Origin: Allofrancisella frigidaquae | Lineage (GTDB): Bacteria; Pseudomonadota; Gammaproteobacteria; Francisellales; Francisellaceae | Assembly (NCBI RefSeq): GCF_012222825.1 | Contig: NZ_CP038017.1 | Coordinates: 1 to 64,000 of the forward strand | Length of the DNA: 64,000 nucleotides | Direction: 5' to 3' | Shown: in pieces, positions 29,543 to 39,322 of the stretch | Layout: every line of letters begins with the position of its first letter | Numbering within the stretch: position 1 is the stretch's first letter | Made by a program: the position numbers and the translations under genes | Notes under the pieces: generated by a model | What the model was told of the DNA's origin: nothing | What the model saw: the letters and a program-made list of their open reading frames with translations, nothing else | Databases searched by the model: none

Positions 29543-30357
29543 AACCTAAAGCATACAACAGTTTCGCAAAGATAAACCTATTTTTGCATGTACTTAATAA
29601 GCGTGAAGATGGTTATCATAATTTACAAACTTGGTTTACTTTTGTGGATTTGAAAGATCAGCTAAAATTTAGTTTTAACAACTCAACTAACATAAATATA
29701 ACAAGTGACGTTGCAATATCCTCAAGAGAGGATAATTTGATTTTTAAGGCAATTAAAACCTTTCAACAAACCTATGGTGTGCAACGTATTGGTGTTGATA
29801 TTGATGTAGTTAAAAATATCCCAATGGGCGCGGGCCTAGGCGGTGGTAGTTCAAATGCAGCAACCACTCTTATTGCTATGCGTGATCACTATGCACCAGA
29901 GCTTAAAAATTCAGAAATGATAAGTTTGGCGGTAAAGCTTGGTGCAGATGTGCCAATTTTTTTATATGGTCGTTCTGCGTGGGCAGAGGGGGTTGGCGAA
30001 GTATTGTACCCAAAGGATTTTGATACTAAGTTTATACTGTTAGTTAAGCCAAATATTCATATTTGTACAAAGGAGTTTTTTAGTAGTAAAAAACTTGTTA
30101 AAAGTTCTAAACTACTGTCAAAAGACTTAGAATTTGATAGTGACATTATGCAAAATGCTTTTGAGAAAGTATTTTTCGCAAATTATCCAGAATTTGAGAG
30201 TTATCTTAAAAGTTTAGACGTTAATTTTAGAATGACAGGAACAGGCTCATGTTTTTATTTATTCTCAGATGATAAGGCACGATTGCAGCAACTTGCAACA
30301 AAAATCAATAAACCTCTTGACAAGTGGCTAGTTAAGACATTAAACTATGTCTACTAA
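29530..30357 (+). CDS. ispE: 4-diphosphocytidyl-2-C-methyl-D-erythritol kinase
   Basis: This GHMP-family kinase phosphorylates CDP-methylerythritol in the MEP isoprenoid pathway. In 275 residues the signature [12 protein letters not shown] opens the protein, the ATP-binding [12 protein letters not shown] lies near 97-108 and the third GHMP motif is MTGTGSC near the C-terminus. It overlaps lolB by 13 bases; tRNA-Gln follows. Confidence 0.97.
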   Translation: MATIKPKAYNSFAKINLFLHVLNKREDGYHNLQTWFTFVDLKDQLKFSFNNSTNINITSDVAISSREDNLIFKAIKTFQQTYGVQRIGVDIDVVKNIPMGAGLGGGSSNAATTLIAMRDHYAPELKNSEMISLAVKLGADVPIFLYGRSAWAEGVGEVLYPKDFDTKFILLVKPNIHICTKEFFSSKKLVKSSKLLSKDLEFDSDIMQNAFEKVFFANYPEFESYLKSLDVNFRMTGTGSCFYLFSDDKARLQQLATKINKPLDKWLVKTLNYVY

Positions 30358-30376
30358 CTTTTAGGTTAGCTTCTGT

Positions 30377-30451
30377 TGGGCTATCGCCAAGCGGTAAGGC
30401 AACGGGTTTTGATCCCGTCATTCCCAGGTTCGAATCCTGGTAGCCCAGCCA
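30377..30451 (+). tRNA. tRNA-Gln (UUG)
   Basis: A 75-nt cloverleaf begins TGGGCTA and ends TAGCCCA-G-CCA with the CCA encoded. The anticodon loop TTTTGAT shows TTG, reading CAA and CAG by wobble. The T-arm AGGTTCGAATCCT is typical. It lies just after ispE. Confidence 0.97.
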
Positions 30452-30555
30452 TAAAAATTCTTAATAAATTTCCGCTACAAATAATTTCTCTGATGTCTTG
30501 GTAAAATAATATATAATTAGATAATTATAGAATTGAACTAGTTAATATCAAAATT

Positions 30556-31461
30556 ATGGAACATTATCATATCGGTACCTTAGGTCAAAAGTGGGGCGAG
30601 GTAGAAAAAAAACGGTGGTTAGCAGAACAAAAGATTAAGCGTTCTTACCATGAAGAAGTGGTTACTAAGATAAAAGAGCTAGTTAAAGACTTTGATATAG
30701 AAATATATGGCAAGTTAGAGTATTTAGTAGGTAAATATGACTTATATGCTATAAAAACAAAAAACTGGGATGATTCAAAGCCATATGTGTTAGTAACTGG
30801 TGGAGTGCATGGTTATGAGACAAGTGGCGTCCAAGGAGCTATTAACTTCGCGCAAACAAGAGCTTTAGAGTATTCAAAATATTTTAACATCATAATTTTA
30901 CCGTGTATTAGTCCATGGGGTTATGAGACTATCAACCGTTGGAATCCAGATGCTGTAGATCCAAACCGTTCTTTTTATTTAGGTAGTGCCTCTCCAGAAG
31001 CTACTGAGGCTATGGAATATGTATTTTCTCTTGGTGTAGATATATCTATGCATATAGACTTACATGAGACTACAGATACCGATGATAGCCAGTTTAGACC
31101 AGCACTAGCTGCTAGAGATGCTATAGTGATTGATAAATGGGGTATAACAGATGGATTTTATCTAGTAGCGAACCAAAACAAATTAGAAAAAAATTTTCAA
31201 GAGTACATAATATCTGCTGTAGCTAAGGTTACCCATCTAGCAAAAATTGATGAGAAAGGACAAATCTCTGGGGAGATAGCAGTTGTTGATGGTTTAACAC
31301 AATGTGATTCAGCAGGTTCAAAGCTTTGTATGTCATTTACTGATGCTAAATATACAACGACAACGGAAGTTTATCCAGATAGCCCTAAAACTAATCCTGA
31401 TGAATGTATACAAGCACAGGTTGAAGCTGTAGTTGCAGCATTAGAATATTTAAAATTGTAA
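30556..31461 (+). CDS. M14-family metallo-carboxypeptidase-like protein
   Basis: The 301-residue cytoplasmic protein has no signal peptide. It shows the M14 zinc site H85-x-x-E88 in GGVHGYETSG, the substrate-binding N137-R138 in DPNRSF and a likely third zinc ligand H170 in DLHE. Family members cut C-terminal residues or deacylate amino acids; which one applies here is unclear. It stands alone between tRNA-Gln and the yggT-like gene. Confidence 0.85.
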   Translation: MEHYHIGTLGQKWGEVEKKRWLAEQKIKRSYHEEVVTKIKELVKDFDIEIYGKLEYLVGKYDLYAIKTKNWDDSKPYVLVTGGVHGYETSGVQGAINFAQTRALEYSKYFNIIILPCISPWGYETINRWNPDAVDPNRSFYLGSASPEATEAMEYVFSLGVDISMHIDLHETTDTDDSQFRPALAARDAIVIDKWGITDGFYLVANQNKLEKNFQEYIISAVAKVTHLAKIDEKGQISGEIAVVDGLTQCDSAGSKLCMSFTDAKYTTTTEVYPDSPKTNPDECIQAQVEAVVAALEYLKL

Positions 31462-31486
31462 AATGCAAGATTGGAGTTAACGTATA

Positions 31487-32059
31487 ATGCTAAGTGGTAT
31501 AGTAAATGTCGCAGAATTTCTTATAAATATTGTTTTTGGTTTATATGCTTTTATTCTCTTATTTAGATTTTTTTTACAGTGGGTGAAAGCTGATTTTCAT
31601 AACCCTATTTGCCAGCTAGTCATGCGAGCTACAAATATTATTATTCTTCCTGTCAGAAAGCTTGTGCCTGGGTTTTTTGGTTTAGATTGGTCATGTATAG
31701 TCGCTACGTATTTTGTTTTTATTGTACAGAATTTGCTTTTAGCTTTACTAAAGGGTTTTGATGTAAGCTTAGTATTTGTAGTTGCTAAACCAGTCCTAGA
31801 TATAGTGTTTGCTGTTATAAATATGTACGTTTATTTAATAATAATAAGAGCTATCGCTAGTTGGTTTATTCACGGAGGATACAATCCTCTGTTTATAATA
31901 ATATTTCAAGTTACAGAACCTTTACTAGCAAGAGCAAGAAAATTAATAAAACCTAGATCAGGTTTTGACTTTTCGCCTATTATTGTACTATTAAGTCTAT
32001 TTTGTATCCAAATTTTCTTGCAAAGTGTGTTAGTACAGTTATTCTCTCTCGTAGGCTAG
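31487..32059 (+). CDS. YggT family membrane protein
   Basis: The 190-residue inner-membrane protein carries two tandem YggT units, each with two helices and the motif RxxLQWVKADFHNPxxxLVMRxTxxxLxPxRK in the first and NPLFxIxxxxTEPLLxxARKLI in the second. The cellular role is not settled; relatives affect osmotic tolerance and cell division. It is immediately followed, with no gap, by the DUF167 protein, the frequent yggT-yggU pair. Confidence 0.92.
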   Translation: MLSGIVNVAEFLINIVFGLYAFILLFRFFLQWVKADFHNPICQLVMRATNIIILPVRKLVPGFFGLDWSCIVATYFVFIVQNLLLALLKGFDVSLVFVVAKPVLDIVFAVINMYVYLIIIRAIASWFIHGGYNPLFIIIFQVTEPLLARARKLIKPRSGFDFSPIIVLLSLFCIQIFLQSVLVQLFSLVG

Positions 32060-32326
32060 ATGTATAAAATATCTGTATATATCCAACCTAACTCCTCAAA
32101 ATCTGAAGTTTGTGGTGAACATAATGGTTCTTTAAAAATAAAAATATCGTCTCCTGCTGTAGATGGTAAAGCAAATAAAGCTGTGATAGATTTTTTATCA
32201 AAGCATTTTAATGTTAAAAAGAAAGATATAGCTATAGTTAAAGGTATAACATCTAGACACAAAATAATATCTCTAAATGTAGAGAAAATTCCAGATTTAC
32301 TGGAAGAGTATCTAACTTCTGCTTAG
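32060..32326 (+). CDS. DUF167/YggU family protein
   Basis: This is an 88-residue protein with the DUF167 signature VYIQPNSSKSE, KIKISSPAVDGKANKAVIDFL and KGITSRHKI. Function is unknown. The ATG immediately follows the yggT stop. Its end converges with the GNAT gene, overlapping by 15 bases. Confidence 0.92.
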   Translation: MYKISVYIQPNSSKSEVCGEHNGSLKIKISSPAVDGKANKAVIDFLSKHFNVKKKDIAIVKGITSRHKIISLNVEKIPDLLEEYLTSA

Positions 32327-32734
32327 AACCATTCTATAAGCTGAATCACCATCTTGATAGTAGTTTAAAATAGTTTTGTAAATAATAAAATTTAGTTTTT
32401 CATAAAGAGCTATAGCGTTTGAATTATTTACATTTACTTCAAGATATATATTTTTTGTTGAGTTAGTTATTAAATAGTTAAGTAAGCTTTTCCCAATACC
32501 CTTACCTTGGAATTTTTCATTTACAGCTAGAGAGTATATTCTTATACTTTTTTTGTATTCAAAGCAAAGTATATAGCCAGCTAACTGATCATTTACCTTA
32601 GCAACAAAAAATAGTTTCTGTTTTTTTATATTGTATTTAAATTGTCTTTTAGATATTTGATCACTATTAAAAATAGAATCCTCTAATTCTACAAGCGATT
32701 TTAAATCATTTAAGCTAGCTTTATAAATTTGCAT
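32312..32734 (-). CDS. GNAT-family N-acetyltransferase
   Basis: The 140-residue protein has the GNAT fold with the acetyl-CoA loop RIYSLAVNEKFQGKGIGKSLL near 69-89 and the C-terminal NSNAIALYEKLNF motif, like RimI. The acceptor is unknown. Its ATG lies inside the end of the upstream RimK-like gene (14-base overlap), so the two are translationally coupled and likely act together. Confidence 0.9.
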   Translation of the reverse strand: MQIYKASLNDLKSLVELEDSIFNSDQISKRQFKYNIKKQKLFFVAKVNDQLAGYILCFEYKKSIRIYSLAVNEKFQGKGIGKSLLNYLITNSTKNIYLEVNVNNSNAIALYEKLNFIIYKTILNYYQDGDSAYRMVLSRS

Positions 32735-34193
32735 AAGGTAGTTTCTTATAATTCATCCTATTTAGGAATTCTAACATTATAGTCGAATAAAGTTGCTCAC
32801 CAATATAAGCATCCTCTATATCAGAATCAATAGATGGGTTATCGTTAATTTCTATAATTATAGGTTTACCATTGACTACTTTGATATCTATACCATATAA
32901 ACTGTTACCAATAGTCTTTGCAGCTTTAATAGCAGTTTTTATTATAGATTTTTCAACTTGATGTATAGCAAAAGCTTCTGTACTACCATGTTGAGTAGAT
33001 TTTTTACTGTGATTAGTTATTTGCCAGTGTCCTTTTGCCATATAATACTTACAAGCATAAATAGGCTTACTATTTAGTATACCTATACGCCAATCAAACT
33101 CTGTATAATAATATTTCTGAGCAATGATTATAGAAGATTGTTGAAACATATTTTCTAAAATTTCCTGTAATTCTTCAATAGTTGAAGCTTTATTTACACC
33201 TTTTGAGAATGATCCATCTGGGATTTTAAGTACTATTGGCAGGCTTAGCTCAGCAACCAATTCCTCTAAAGGTAAAGTATTATCTTTAAAAATTAATCGG
33301 GCTTCAGGAGTTGGTATTTTATTTTTGACTAGTAAATTATGTAGATAAACTTTATTTGTACAACAAATTATGGATTTTGTATCATCTATAACAACTAGGT
33401 TATTATCTTCAGCTTTTTTAGCAAATCTATAACTATAGTGATTAATAGAAGTTGTTGTTCTAATAAATAAACCATCATACTCAAGTAACTTCATATAGTC
33501 ATCTTGGGTAATCATGTCTACATATATTCCTAATTGATTAGCAGCTCTTTTGAAGTTTTTTAATGCTTTAGGGTCACTAGGCGGAAGAATCTCATTGGGA
33601 TCATGCAAAATAGCAAGATCATATTGATAAGTTTTTTTATTTCTCTTTTTACGCCAGACTTTCGTACTAAAATTATTTAGTGCTTCAGCAAATAGACTTT
33701 GCTCTTGGTCAGTTAATGAGCCTATATTAGCTATCTCTAGATTTCTGAAATGCCACGAAGAATCCCTTTTCTCTAGTTTTACTGATAGTAATGGGGCTGG
33801 GTACATTTCAAATATTTTTTTAGCTATTTTTTCAAATCCTTTTATATTCGTGGTTCCAAAAAAGATCATAATATCCAAGATATTGTTTTTAGTAATATGG
33901 TTAAGAGCATTATGATTTATTTTTAGAGCAAGTTCAGCAAGGTGTATTTCTTCAAAATGTTTTATGTTGTTAAGAGTTGTTACATTTGGGATTATTGTAT
34001 CATTGTTAGCTTTGGCTAATAGGCAAGCATAATATCCTTGTTCTAAGTAAGCGATTTTTTCTGATAGATTGATTATATAGCTTGGCTTTTGACTTATGTT
34101 TTGTAGATATTTATCTATAGTTATTAAATTTTCTGTTGGATAGTAAGGTGACCAAGCTTTCTCATGGTCAATGAGTATTTTTAAAGATTTCAT
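32721..34193 (-). CDS. RimK-like ATP-grasp ligase
   Basis: The 490-residue protein has an N-terminal RimK-like region (about 1-200, including YYPTEN and a DPNEILPPSDP motif) and a C-terminal ATP-grasp domain from about 290 (VVLKIPDGSFSKGV, EFDWRIGILN, GIDIKVVNGKPIIIEINDNPSID with the Mg-binding E/N residues). Such enzymes make peptide or amide bonds between amino acids. The overlapping GNAT gene suggests a two-step modification of the same substrate, which is an inference. Confidence 0.88.
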   Translation of the reverse strand: MKSLKILIDHEKAWSPYYPTENLITIDKYLQNISQKPSYIINLSEKIAYLEQGYYACLLAKANNDTIIPNVTTLNNIKHFEEIHLAELALKINHNALNHITKNNILDIMIFFGTTNIKGFEKIAKKIFEMYPAPLLSVKLEKRDSSWHFRNLEIANIGSLTDQEQSLFAEALNNFSTKVWRKKRNKKTYQYDLAILHDPNEILPPSDPKALKNFKRAANQLGIYVDMITQDDYMKLLEYDGLFIRTTTSINHYSYRFAKKAEDNNLVVIDDTKSIICCTNKVYLHNLLVKNKIPTPEARLIFKDNTLPLEELVAELSLPIVLKIPDGSFSKGVNKASTIEELQEILENMFQQSSIIIAQKYYYTEFDWRIGILNSKPIYACKYYMAKGHWQITNHSKKSTQHGSTEAFAIHQVEKSIIKTAIKAAKTIGNSLYGIDIKVVNGKPIIIEINDNPSIDSDIEDAYIGEQLYSTIMLEFLNRMNYKKLPYANL

Positions 34194-34352
34194 CTTGTCC
34201 TTAAATGTGAGATGGTCTGAAAAACAAAGTTATTATCCACTTTTTTCAAAAAAATACAACCCAAAAAGAAAGGAGTTTTTTTACACGTTAATATTAAAAT
34301 AAAATTTTAAATATTGTAGTATTTAAATACCATTAAGTTAAAAAAAATTAAA

Positions 34353-36380
34353 GTGGTGTTTGTAGTTAGGTGGTTCTTTATCCTATTTATTTTATGCTGT
34401 CTAGTTTCGTGTAAACCATATCAAAATATAGAAAGTTATAAATATAATAGCAATGTTACCTTAAGTGGGGTTGTTAGCTCTATTCCACAAAGTAGCGAAA
34501 AAGAGCTAGAATTTACCTTTCATTCATATAATTATGGAACCCTTTTTTTAAAAGCCAGTAGGGAATACGCTCATTATTTAATTCCAGCTAATGAATTACA
34601 GTTACAGGTAAAATTATATAAACCTCATGAGTATAGTAACGTTAACTCTTTTAATTATACTCAGTATTTGGAGCATAATAATATAGTTGCTTTAGGTAAG
34701 TTGGTGCCAAATTCTGAGATAAAATTCCAAGGTACAGCTATCAGCTATTTGCCTGAACGGTTACGATACTATTTATATAACTATTTGCAAACGGATTTAC
34801 AAAACTATAAGACAAGAGAGTTGATATTAGCCTTATTGATAGGCAAAAAAGATTTTAACCAAGAGCAACAAAATTTATTTTTAGAATCTGGAACATCACA
34901 CTTGATGGTTATATCTGGCTTACATATAGGTTTATTAAGTTTTATAGCTTTTGTTATAGTTAGAGTTTTCTGGTCTTTTTCACCAACTTTATGTCGTAAG
35001 ATTCCAGCACAATATGTAGCTGTATGCTTTTCATTAATTATAGCTTTTTTTTATAGTTTGCTTGCTGGTTTTAGTCTACCGACTCAAAGGGCTGTGGTTA
35101 TGCTTTCTGTAGTAGCAATTTTATGGTTTTTTAAAAAAAGAGTTTCTATAACCAGATCACTTAGTATAGCTCTAGCTTTGATATTAATATTGGATTTTAA
35201 TTCTATCCATAGTGCGAGTTTATGGCTAAGTTTTTCAGCAGTAGCATTTCTTATATTTCTTACTATTATTTTGCAGCAATATAAATCAAAGGTTTGGATA
35301 AGCTTGCTAAGTCAGAGTTATTTAGCCATTTTACTTATCCCTGTATCAGTATATTTTTTTGGCAGTTTTTCGTTAGTTTCGATTATAGCAAATATAGTTG
35401 CTATTCCATTAGTTAGCTTGTTAATCGTACCGTTATTATTTTTATGCTTGTTTTTATCAGTTATCGGCATTAAATTATGGATCATTCCTAGCTTTTTATT
35501 AGGCATCCTCAACTCATATTTGGAATTTTTAACTCATTATGTTCAGTTAATAGATTATGGAGGATATTTTTCTGCTATTAGCCTAACTATAGTCATGATT
35601 GGTTTAATTCTAGTTTTTTTACCTATAGGTAAGCCATTACGTTTGTTAGGATTTTCATTATGTTTAGTGTTCTTTCAACCTTTTGAAAATATAGCAAAAA
35701 AACATCAAAGCATTCAGATACACATATTTGATACAAAAGAAACTATGGTTTTGTTACAAGAGCATGATATAAGTTTACTTTATACGTCAAATAAAAATTT
35801 ATCTAATAACTTTTCTCTACAAACTAATTTATTAAAATATTTAGAATTACAAGCAATAGATCATTTGGACTATTTAATAATCTCAGGAGATTCTAGTCAT
35901 ACTATAGACCTTTTTAATCTAAAAAAGCTAGTACCAGTAAATAAAATCATTACTAACATCGTTACAGACTTGCCTGTTCAAAAATGTGAATATCAAAATA
36001 ACTTTTTACTAAAGCAAGTAAACGTTAAGCTTTTAGGAGATGATAGTAGTTGTTCTATTAGTTTTAAAGTTGGTAAAACTGAATTTTTAATACTAGATGA
36101 TACTTCTATTAGCGTGCAACAAATGATTTATAAGTTATACAATCGTGTTATCAGTCCAAACACTATTATTTCAACAAAGATTCCTTATTCTAAGTTTATT
36201 AGTAGATTTAAACCAGAATTATTTATCTATATCTCAGATAAAAGTTTAGCTAGAGAAAATATTAGTTTATTTAGAAGTGGTAAAACTAAAATTATAGACA
36301 CTTATAATAATGGAGCAGTAACAGTCAAAATTGATAAGCAAGGGAATATTTCTATAGGGAGTTTATTGAAAAATTATTAG
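34353..36380 (+). CDS. comEC: DNA internalization protein ComEC/Rec2
   Basis: ComEC forms the inner-membrane channel through which single-stranded DNA enters during natural transformation. The 675-residue protein has an N-terminal OB-like/DUF4131 part, about 10 membrane helices, and the competence-domain signature SGTSHLMVISGLHIGLL near 180-196. The C-terminal region from about 445 lies where other ComEC proteins carry a metallo-beta-lactamase-like domain, but the HxHxDH metal motif is not seen (LIISGDSSHTIDL instead). The start is GTG at 34353. Confidence 0.88.
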   Translation: MVFVVRWFFILFILCCLVSCKPYQNIESYKYNSNVTLSGVVSSIPQSSEKELEFTFHSYNYGTLFLKASREYAHYLIPANELQLQVKLYKPHEYSNVNSFNYTQYLEHNNIVALGKLVPNSEIKFQGTAISYLPERLRYYLYNYLQTDLQNYKTRELILALLIGKKDFNQEQQNLFLESGTSHLMVISGLHIGLLSFIAFVIVRVFWSFSPTLCRKIPAQYVAVCFSLIIAFFYSLLAGFSLPTQRAVVMLSVVAILWFFKKRVSITRSLSIALALILILDFNSIHSASLWLSFSAVAFLIFLTIILQQYKSKVWISLLSQSYLAILLIPVSVYFFGSFSLVSIIANIVAIPLVSLLIVPLLFLCLFLSVIGIKLWIIPSFLLGILNSYLEFLTHYVQLIDYGGYFSAISLTIVMIGLILVFLPIGKPLRLLGFSLCLVFFQPFENIAKKHQSIQIHIFDTKETMVLLQEHDISLLYTSNKNLSNNFSLQTNLLKYLELQAIDHLDYLIISGDSSHTIDLFNLKKLVPVNKIITNIVTDLPVQKCEYQNNFLLKQVNVKLLGDDSSCSISFKVGKTEFLILDDTSISVQQMIYKLYNRVISPNTIISTKIPYSKFISRFKPELFIYISDKSLARENISLFRSGKTKIIDTYNNGAVTVKIDKQGNISIGSLLKNY

Positions 36381-36465
36381 ACTGTTTTAACAAAAAGCAA
36401 AAACCCAACAAAACAATAATCCTTATATGGTACACTCTAGGTAATAAAAAGACGTGGAACTAAGA

Positions 36466-37179
36466 ATGTTCACAAAAAAATTAACATTCACATATTTCAT
36501 TTGTATCGTTTTGATTTTTAACGCTGGTTGGATAGATAGCGTAGTCTTATATAAATCCTTTGGTGCCAGTGTGGCAGCAATGACAGGTAACTATAGAATT
36601 TTAGGTCATAATATAGCAGACTACGATTGGCATTTTGCCTATGAAGTAACTGCTCTAGTGTTTGGCTTTATTATAGGGGCTGCTATAAATGGTATTATTA
36701 TAAATACAGACCCTTACGTTATCTCAAAAAACCATACAAAATCTTTGGTTTTACAGAGTTTTGTTATGTTAACTGGAACTATTCTTATAGATGTTTTTAT
36801 TCATCATCAAGTTATAGATGATCTTTTTCTTGCTATGGCTATGGGTATGCAAAATAGTTTTACGACCTTATTTTTTGGTAGTTTTGCACGAACGACTCAT
36901 ATGACTGGCACCACAACTGATTTAGGTATAGAAATAGGCAGAGCCTTAAAAGGATCAAGAAAAGACCTCTGGAAAATACCTTTCTTTTTAGTCTGTGTAT
37001 TAGTTTTTATTTCAGGGAACGCGGCTGGGGTTTTCTGGGTTAGGGTTTTCGGAGAATATTTTACACTTATGCTTTTCCCTTCTGTATTATTACCGATTTT
37101 TGTAGGAGCTATTATCCTTTGGGTATATAGTATAAAGGTCAAGCAACATAACTCACAAATTACAGAATACGGAAGTTAA
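36466..37179 (+). CDS. YoaK/DUF1275 family membrane protein
   Basis: This 237-residue membrane protein has five or six helices with GWIDSVVLYKSFGASVAAMTGNYRILG near the N-terminus and FARTTHMTGTTTDLG in the middle, both typical of the YoaK family. Function is unknown. I chose ATG 36466; a GTG 12 bases upstream is also possible. It converges with the minus-strand secreted protein gene. Confidence 0.85.
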   Translation: MFTKKLTFTYFICIVLIFNAGWIDSVVLYKSFGASVAAMTGNYRILGHNIADYDWHFAYEVTALVFGFIIGAAINGIIINTDPYVISKNHTKSLVLQSFVMLTGTILIDVFIHHQVIDDLFLAMAMGMQNSFTTLFFGSFARTTHMTGTTTDLGIEIGRALKGSRKDLWKIPFFLVCVLVFISGNAAGVFWVRVFGEYFTLMLFPSVLLPIFVGAIILWVYSIKVKQHNSQITEYGS

Positions 37180-37216
37180 TTAAATAACCATTTATCCACC
37201 TAAAGCCAGGTTTTTT

Positions 37217-37624
37217 TTAATCTTTATCTTTTATACAAGGAACTAGATTCATTTGTTTTAACTTTTCCCAAGACTCATTAGGACAATCTTTACTTTGTTG
37301 CTCTGGCATACAGTAGCCCTCCCAACCTCTATACTTTTGAGTTTTTAGGCAATTTTTAAAGTTTTTAACGCTTAAGTAAGCAGGTGTCCATGTAGCTGGA
37401 TTTGAGCCAACTAGGTGACTACTTTGTGTAGGCTGACTAGCTTTTAGTATTTTAGTTCCATTGACACTTTCAGGAGTAGGCAGATAGTCCTTAGATATTT
37501 GTTTTGTAGCAATAACACTTGAATCTGACACTATGTTAATATTTGGCTGATTAATTGATGTATCTGCAAAGCTAAGAGTCGTGATAGTGATAGAAGCTAG
37601 ACTCAAAAAAAATGTTTTTTTCAT
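37217..37624 (-). CDS. Small secreted cysteine-containing protein
   Basis: I do not recognise this 135-residue protein. It has a Sec signal peptide (about 1-20, ending LSFADT), then a Ser/Thr-rich stretch and a C-terminal part with four cysteines (NCLK, YCMP, DCPN, PCIK), which suggests disulfide bonding in the periplasm. It converges with the YoaK-like gene. Confidence 0.7.
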   Translation of the reverse strand: MKKTFFLSLASITITTLSFADTSINQPNINIVSDSSVIATKQISKDYLPTPESVNGTKILKASQPTQSSHLVGSNPATWTPAYLSVKNFKNCLKTQKYRGWEGYCMPEQQSKDCPNESWEKLKQMNLVPCIKDKD

Positions 37625-37845
37625 ACATTAAATTTAGTATTTTGTTATTAGTTATATATAATATTTACTTTTTTATTAGTATTCAAGCGGTAGTTATTTA
37701 CCTGAATGTCATTAAAGTATTAAGAAAGGTTATAAACTTGAGCAAATTTCTTTTCTAAATATTTTCTAAATATTGTGCAAACTTATTAAAACTATTTTCA
37801 TTTTAATCTCAATCCTTCAAAGGTATTGCGTGATTATACTTTTGT

Positions 37846-39228
37846 TTAATCAATAATATATTCTTGAGAGTCTGAAGCTGATTTTGAATTTTTTTCATTT
37901 TTTAGTTTAGCCTGTTGTTTTCTTTCTGTAGATATTGTTCTTCTTAGTAATGTATCGTATATAGGTTTTTGGTGATGTATGTAGGTTAGCATAGAGGCAC
38001 TAAAACAAGTAATCATAAGCGGAAGTAAAAGCTGGTAGTTCCAAGTCATTTCTATCACTAACACTATTCCTGTTAGCGGGGCTCCTACTGTTGCGGTAAA
38101 TAAAGCGCTCATTCCTGCAACAGCAAAAACACCAGCATCTATATTATATTGTGGAAAAAAGGTGTTTACACTCATTCCATAAGCAAGTCCAAATATAGTT
38201 CCTAGAGCGATCATAGGTGCAAAAATCCCACCAGTAATTCCCGTACCATAAGAAAAAATTACTCCAATAAATCTTAGAGCAAATAATAGCAATAATATTT
38301 TCACTGGCAAGTTGTAATCTAGAGCATCTGCAATAACTATATATCCACCACCAACAGCATTTGGTGAAATTACAACACCGGCACCGAAAATTACACAGAC
38401 ACAAATTACCAAAGTCCAATACCTTTTACGCGAACCACCAGAAAAAAAATCAGCAACTTTTATGAGGATTTTATTAAATAATAACCCAAAGTAGCCAAAA
38501 AATATCCCTAAGATCATAAATAGCCAAAGGGTATCTTGGGGAACACTAGAAAAAGTCTCAATTCTAATAGCTGGTGGGTTACCCACGATAGATCTAGAAA
38601 CAATAATACTTGCGATACATGCTATTAGTACACATTTTATAGCAGATACACTAAACCTAAATTTTCTATTCATCTCTTCAATTACAAAGATTATTCCAGA
38701 TAGTGGTGTATTAAAAGCAGCAGCTAAGCCAGCCCCAGCACCAGCAGATACGACAGCATTGGCATATTTTTGCGTTAGTTTAAATTTATCTACAAAAACC
38801 TGGGCAATAGCTGCAGCAATATGTATAGAGGGTCCTTCTTTACCAACACTTAAACCTGATCCTAAAGATAATAAGCCGCTAAGAAATTTCACTGGAGCGA
38901 CTCTTTTTCTGAGTTTACGACAACCTTTTAACGCTCCTTCAACTTCTTGTATACCACTACCCCCCGCTTCGGTAGCGAATTTTCTAATCAAGTATAAAGA
39001 TAATATTACCATGGCTGTAGTGATTACTATTGAAACGGCAATTTGTAAATAGATATTGGCACCACAATAGCCAAATAGCATTTTTTTGAAATTAGCTATA
39101 AGGTTAAGTAGTAGCTCAAATGATGTTGCAACTAGTCCAATTATGATTCCCAAGAGTCCACCAGACAACACTAACACCCAAATATGTCTGTTATTTGTAT
39201 AATATCTATCTAGTACTTTATTGCTCAT
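37846..39228 (-). CDS. ClC-family chloride channel/transporter
   Basis: The 460-residue inner-membrane protein shows the ClC selectivity motifs GGSGIQEVEGAL (near 89-100), GKEGPSIHIAAA (near 123-134, containing the gating Glu) and GITGGIFAPMIALG (near 330-343). Bacterial members usually exchange chloride for protons and aid acid resistance. It is a single gene with no operon partner in the same direction. Confidence 0.93.
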   Translation of the reverse strand: MSNKVLDRYYTNNRHIWVLVLSGGLLGIIIGLVATSFELLLNLIANFKKMLFGYCGANIYLQIAVSIVITTAMVILSLYLIRKFATEAGGSGIQEVEGALKGCRKLRKRVAPVKFLSGLLSLGSGLSVGKEGPSIHIAAAIAQVFVDKFKLTQKYANAVVSAGAGAGLAAAFNTPLSGIIFVIEEMNRKFRFSVSAIKCVLIACIASIIVSRSIVGNPPAIRIETFSSVPQDTLWLFMILGIFFGYFGLLFNKILIKVADFFSGGSRKRYWTLVICVCVIFGAGVVISPNAVGGGYIVIADALDYNLPVKILLLLFALRFIGVIFSYGTGITGGIFAPMIALGTIFGLAYGMSVNTFFPQYNIDAGVFAVAGMSALFTATVGAPLTGIVLVIEMTWNYQLLLPLMITCFSASMLTYIHHQKPIYDTLLRRTISTERKQQAKLKNEKNSKSASDSQEYIID

Positions 39229-39322
39229 AAGCTTTAAAACTAACTAGGTTGCACTTATAACAAATTATACATTTAAAAAAATATTTAAAAAGTAAAAATT
39301 TAAATTAATAGAAATTAAATTT

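Noticed and set aside
34228-37200. Single TTATCCACT (34232) and TTATCCACC (37192) sites as DnaA boxes
   Set aside because: Each is isolated and has a mismatch at the last base, unlike the cluster at 18.2-18.5 kb.
37183-37219. Possible bidirectional terminator between the YoaK-like and secreted-protein genes
   Set aside because: A T-run is present but the only stem (ACCT/AGGT) is four base pairs, too weak to call.
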